From Candidatus Dormiibacterota bacterium (GTDB lineage Bacteria > Chloroflexota > Dormibacteria > Aeolococcales > Bog-877): a DNA stretch of 7,502 nt. A model generated the notes under the pieces. It did no database searches, was not told the DNA's origin, and saw nothing but the letters and a program-made list of their open reading frames with translations. This document shows, one piece after another, positions 6,351 through 7,502 of the stretch (position 1 is the first letter of the stretch; each line of letters begins with the position of its first letter). The stretch spans positions 1 to 7,502 of the forward strand of contig PLDE01000085.1 of NCBI GenBank assembly GCA_003135035.1, written 5' to 3'. Position numbers and translations under genes: made by a program.

Positions 6351-6405
6351 GTCGCGACGGGAGCCTCGGTTCGGCCCCATCGGGACGGCCGGACGTCGCT
6401 GTCAC

Positions 6406-6420
6406 GGTCTAGTTTAGACC
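6406..6420. promoter_or_regulatory. Dyad GGTCTA-GTT-TAGACC, possible operator or promoter site
   Basis: A perfect 6-bp inverted repeat with a three-base centre, located between the leftward RNA region and the rightward BNR gene. Read on the minus strand it includes TAAACT (6416-6411), a match to TANNNT -10 elements, without a recognisable -35. It could be a binding site for a dimeric regulator or part of the leftward promoter. Evidence is base composition and position only. Confidence 0.25.
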
Positions 6421-6493
6421 CGCGAGAATGGACGCGGGGAGAGAGCCTATCCGGCTGACGTGCATCGCGCTAAGCTCCCCCCAGGCTGGCTCC

Positions 6494-6502
6494 AGGAGGA
6501 GG
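6494..6502 (+). promoter_or_regulatory. Ribosome-binding site that fixes the TTG start of the BNR gene
   Basis: AGGAGGAGG ends six bases before TTG 6509. No ATG or GTG lies at a usable distance in this frame, so the site decides the start. A TAAGCT at 6471-6476 could be a -10 for this gene, but no -35 is evident. Confidence 0.7.
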
Positions 6503-6508
6503 TTCGCG

Positions 6509-7502
6509 TTGAGGACGGTAGCTGTTGGCACCATCAAGGGTCTCTTTATTCTGGAACAGGAGGCGTCCGACCCGGCCACCGCCGAATGGGACCTCCGGGG
6601 GCCCTACCTCTCCGGCTGGGAGTCCACCACGGTCGCCATGGAAGAGCGAGAGGGCCGTCTGGAACTCCTCGCCGGCCTAGGGAGCTTCGTCTATGGCCCT
6701 CATGTGCGGCGCAGCCTCGACGGTGGCCGGTCCTGGGAGCCGCTCGGCTCCGGACCGGGATTCAGACCGGGTGAGGACCGTCCGACCGTGGAGCGTATCT
6801 GGACCCTGCACCGACGAGCGGGGTCTGGTGAGCTTCTGGCCGGCGTCGCCCAGGCGGGACTTTTCCGTTGGGACGAAGAGAAGGGTGTATGGCGGGAATA
6901 TGAGTCGGTTAGTGAACACCCGACCAGGGCCGGATGGCTACCGGGGTTTGGCGGGCTCTGTCTCCACACCGTGCTCAGCAACGAGCGTCGCCCCGGGCGA
7001 ATCACGGTGGGGATTTCTTCCGTCGGCACCCTTCGCAGCGACGACGACGGCGCCAACTGGAGCATCAAGAACCAGGGTGTCAGCGCCGCCATCGAAGCTG
7101 AGGAGCCCAAGTACTCGGAGCTGAATCGCTGCGTCCACCGACTGGTCCAAGACCCTGCCGATCCCGACCGTCTCTACCAGCAGAATCACACGGGCGTCTA
7201 TCGGTCCCTCGATGCGGGAGACCACTGGGACCGGATCGAGACCGGCCTTCCCTCGAGGTTCGGCTTCGGGATGACCGTTCTCGACCGCTCACCCTCCACG
7301 CTTTTTGTCGTCCCCCTGGTCAGTGACGAGGTGCGCATCCCGGTCGACGGAGAGCTCCGCGTCTATCGCTCAACTGACCACGGCGACAGTTGGCAACCTT
7401 GCGGAAACGGCCTGCCGGAGGAAAATTACGGAGCCGTGCTCCGCGACGCTCTGACCAGCGAGATCGGCTCGGCCTCGGCGGTCTACTTCGGTACCACCAG
7501 CG
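6509..7502 (+). CDS. BNR/Asp-box beta-propeller protein (sialidase-like fold), C-terminus beyond window
   Basis: 331 residues are visible and the frame is still open at the window edge. Four Asp-boxes of the form S-x-D-x-G-x-x-W are present: SLDGGRSW (69-76), SDDDGANW (177-184), SLDAGDHW (233-240) and STDHGDSW (288-295). These mark blade turns of sialidase/YVTN/WD40-like propellers. No signal peptide is seen: the N-terminus, MRTVAVGTIKGLFILE, is a first propeller strand, implying a cytoplasmic protein. Family members of about 350-400 residues are common in actinobacterial and soil genomes, often named exo-alpha-sialidase or glycosyl hydrolase by fold alone; the catalytic Arg triad of true sialidases is not evident, so an enzymatic role should not be assumed. 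The TTG start is supported by AGGAGGAGG six bases upstream. It is transcribed away from sufU. Confidence 0.85.
   Translation, partial: MRTVAVGTIKGLFILEQEASDPATAEWDLRGPYLSGWESTTVAMEEREGRLELLAGLGSFVYGPHVRRSLDGGRSWEPLGSGPGFRPGEDRPTVERIWTLHRRAGSGELLAGVAQAGLFRWDEEKGVWREYESVSEHPTRAGWLPGFGGLCLHTVLSNERRPGRITVGISSVGTLRSDDDGANWSIKNQGVSAAIEAEEPKYSELNRCVHRLVQDPADPDRLYQQNHTGVYRSLDAGDHWDRIETGLPSRFGFGMTVLDRSPSTLFVVPLVSDEVRIPVDGELRVYRSTDHGDSWQPCGNGLPEENYGAVLRDALTSEIGSASAVYFGTTS

Larger units (their letters stand above)
6110..6405 (-). ncRNA. Candidate structured RNA or leader upstream of sufU
   Basis: The minus strand from about 6405 down to the terminator is rich in self-pairing: a palindromic CCGTCGCGACGG (6349-6360), an 11-bp helix pairing 6339-6350 with 6277-6287, a six-pair hairpin CCGGGT/ACCCGG with loop CAGAA (6197-6213) nested in a CCACGG/CCGTGG stem, and the terminal hairpin. 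The 5' end is a guess from a -10-like TAAACT at 6416-6411. I could not match it to tmRNA, RNase P RNA, SRP RNA or a known riboswitch by consensus motifs. It could be a free-standing RNA of about 300 bases or a sufU leader. Confidence 0.35.

Noticed and set aside
6219..6380. 53-codon minus-strand ORF from ATG 6380 to TAG 6219
   Set aside because: No ribosome site precedes ATG 6380 and the first half is Arg/Lys-rich across the palindrome; only its tail looks coding, discussed as a possible continuation of the small ORF.
6181..6390. Ten-base direct repeat CGGGACGGCC at 6181 and 6381, exactly 200 bases apart
   Set aside because: Short and GC-only in a GC-rich context; flanks differ completely, so a chance repeat is likely.
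6229..6417. Plus-strand open frame opposite the leader region
   Set aside because: GTG start without a ribosome site, composition without domains, and it mirrors the structured minus-strand sequence.
6110..6420. tmRNA, RNase P RNA, SRP RNA or a known riboswitch (TPP, cobalamin, ZTP, fluoride, SAM)
   Set aside because: None of the consensus cores I know was found on either strand: no TCCACCA end with tRNA-like arm, no GAGGAAAGTCC, no GGAAGGnAGCAGCC, no CTGAGA or CCGCCTGGGCA.
6455..6476. CTGACG / TAAGCT as a promoter for the BNR gene
   Set aside because: Spacing between the two hexamers is only 10 bases, too short for a sigma-70-type promoter.

Overview
The window is GC-rich and gene-dense, with many non-ATG starts (GTG, TTG), strong AGGAGG ribosome sites on some genes, and promoters lying almost directly on start codons with no ribosome site. 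Together with a Zn-type SufU/SufT pair and a hutU-hutF-hutI order, this suggests a high-GC Gram-positive-like bacterium, most likely an actinobacterial lineage (or a relative such as Chloroflexi or Dormibacterota). This is inference from gene content; no 16S or other strong marker is present.

Layout. Bases 1-3493 (+) hold the end of a histidine-utilisation operon: the C-terminal part of urocanate hydratase (hutU), a complete formimidoylglutamate deiminase (hutF) and a complete imidazolonepropionase (hutI), joined by overlapping stop/start codons. hutU and hutI carry out consecutive steps (urocanate to imidazolonepropionate to formimidoylglutamate), and hutF commits the cell to the deiminase branch through N-formylglutamate. 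Histidase (hutH) and the formylglutamate hydrolase of that branch are not in the window. A converging rsmG (16S rRNA G527 methyltransferase, minus strand, 3505-4167) ends 11 bases from hutI.

Bases 4168-4650 carry no intact gene. They contain the N-terminal remnant of a PIG-V-like membrane glycosyltransferase, then a near-consensus promoter for bioY (4651-5268, +), a biotin ECF-transporter S component that appears to be leaderless. bioY overlaps tail-to-tail by 7 bases with a minus-strand pair, sufU-sufT (6087 to 5262), an Fe-S cluster scaffold/sulfurtransferase and a DUF59 maturation factor. The two genes overlap by 20 bases.

The stretch 6110-6420 upstream of sufU is the least conventional part. 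Read on the minus strand it has a 16-codon ORF behind a strong Shine-Dalgarno sequence, an 11-bp helix that encloses that ribosome site, further hairpins, and a strong intrinsic terminator ending 23 bases before the sufU start. This is the layout of either a free-standing small RNA or small-protein gene, or an attenuator-type leader. From 6509 (+) to the window end runs a cytoplasmic BNR/Asp-box beta-propeller protein, cut by the window edge.
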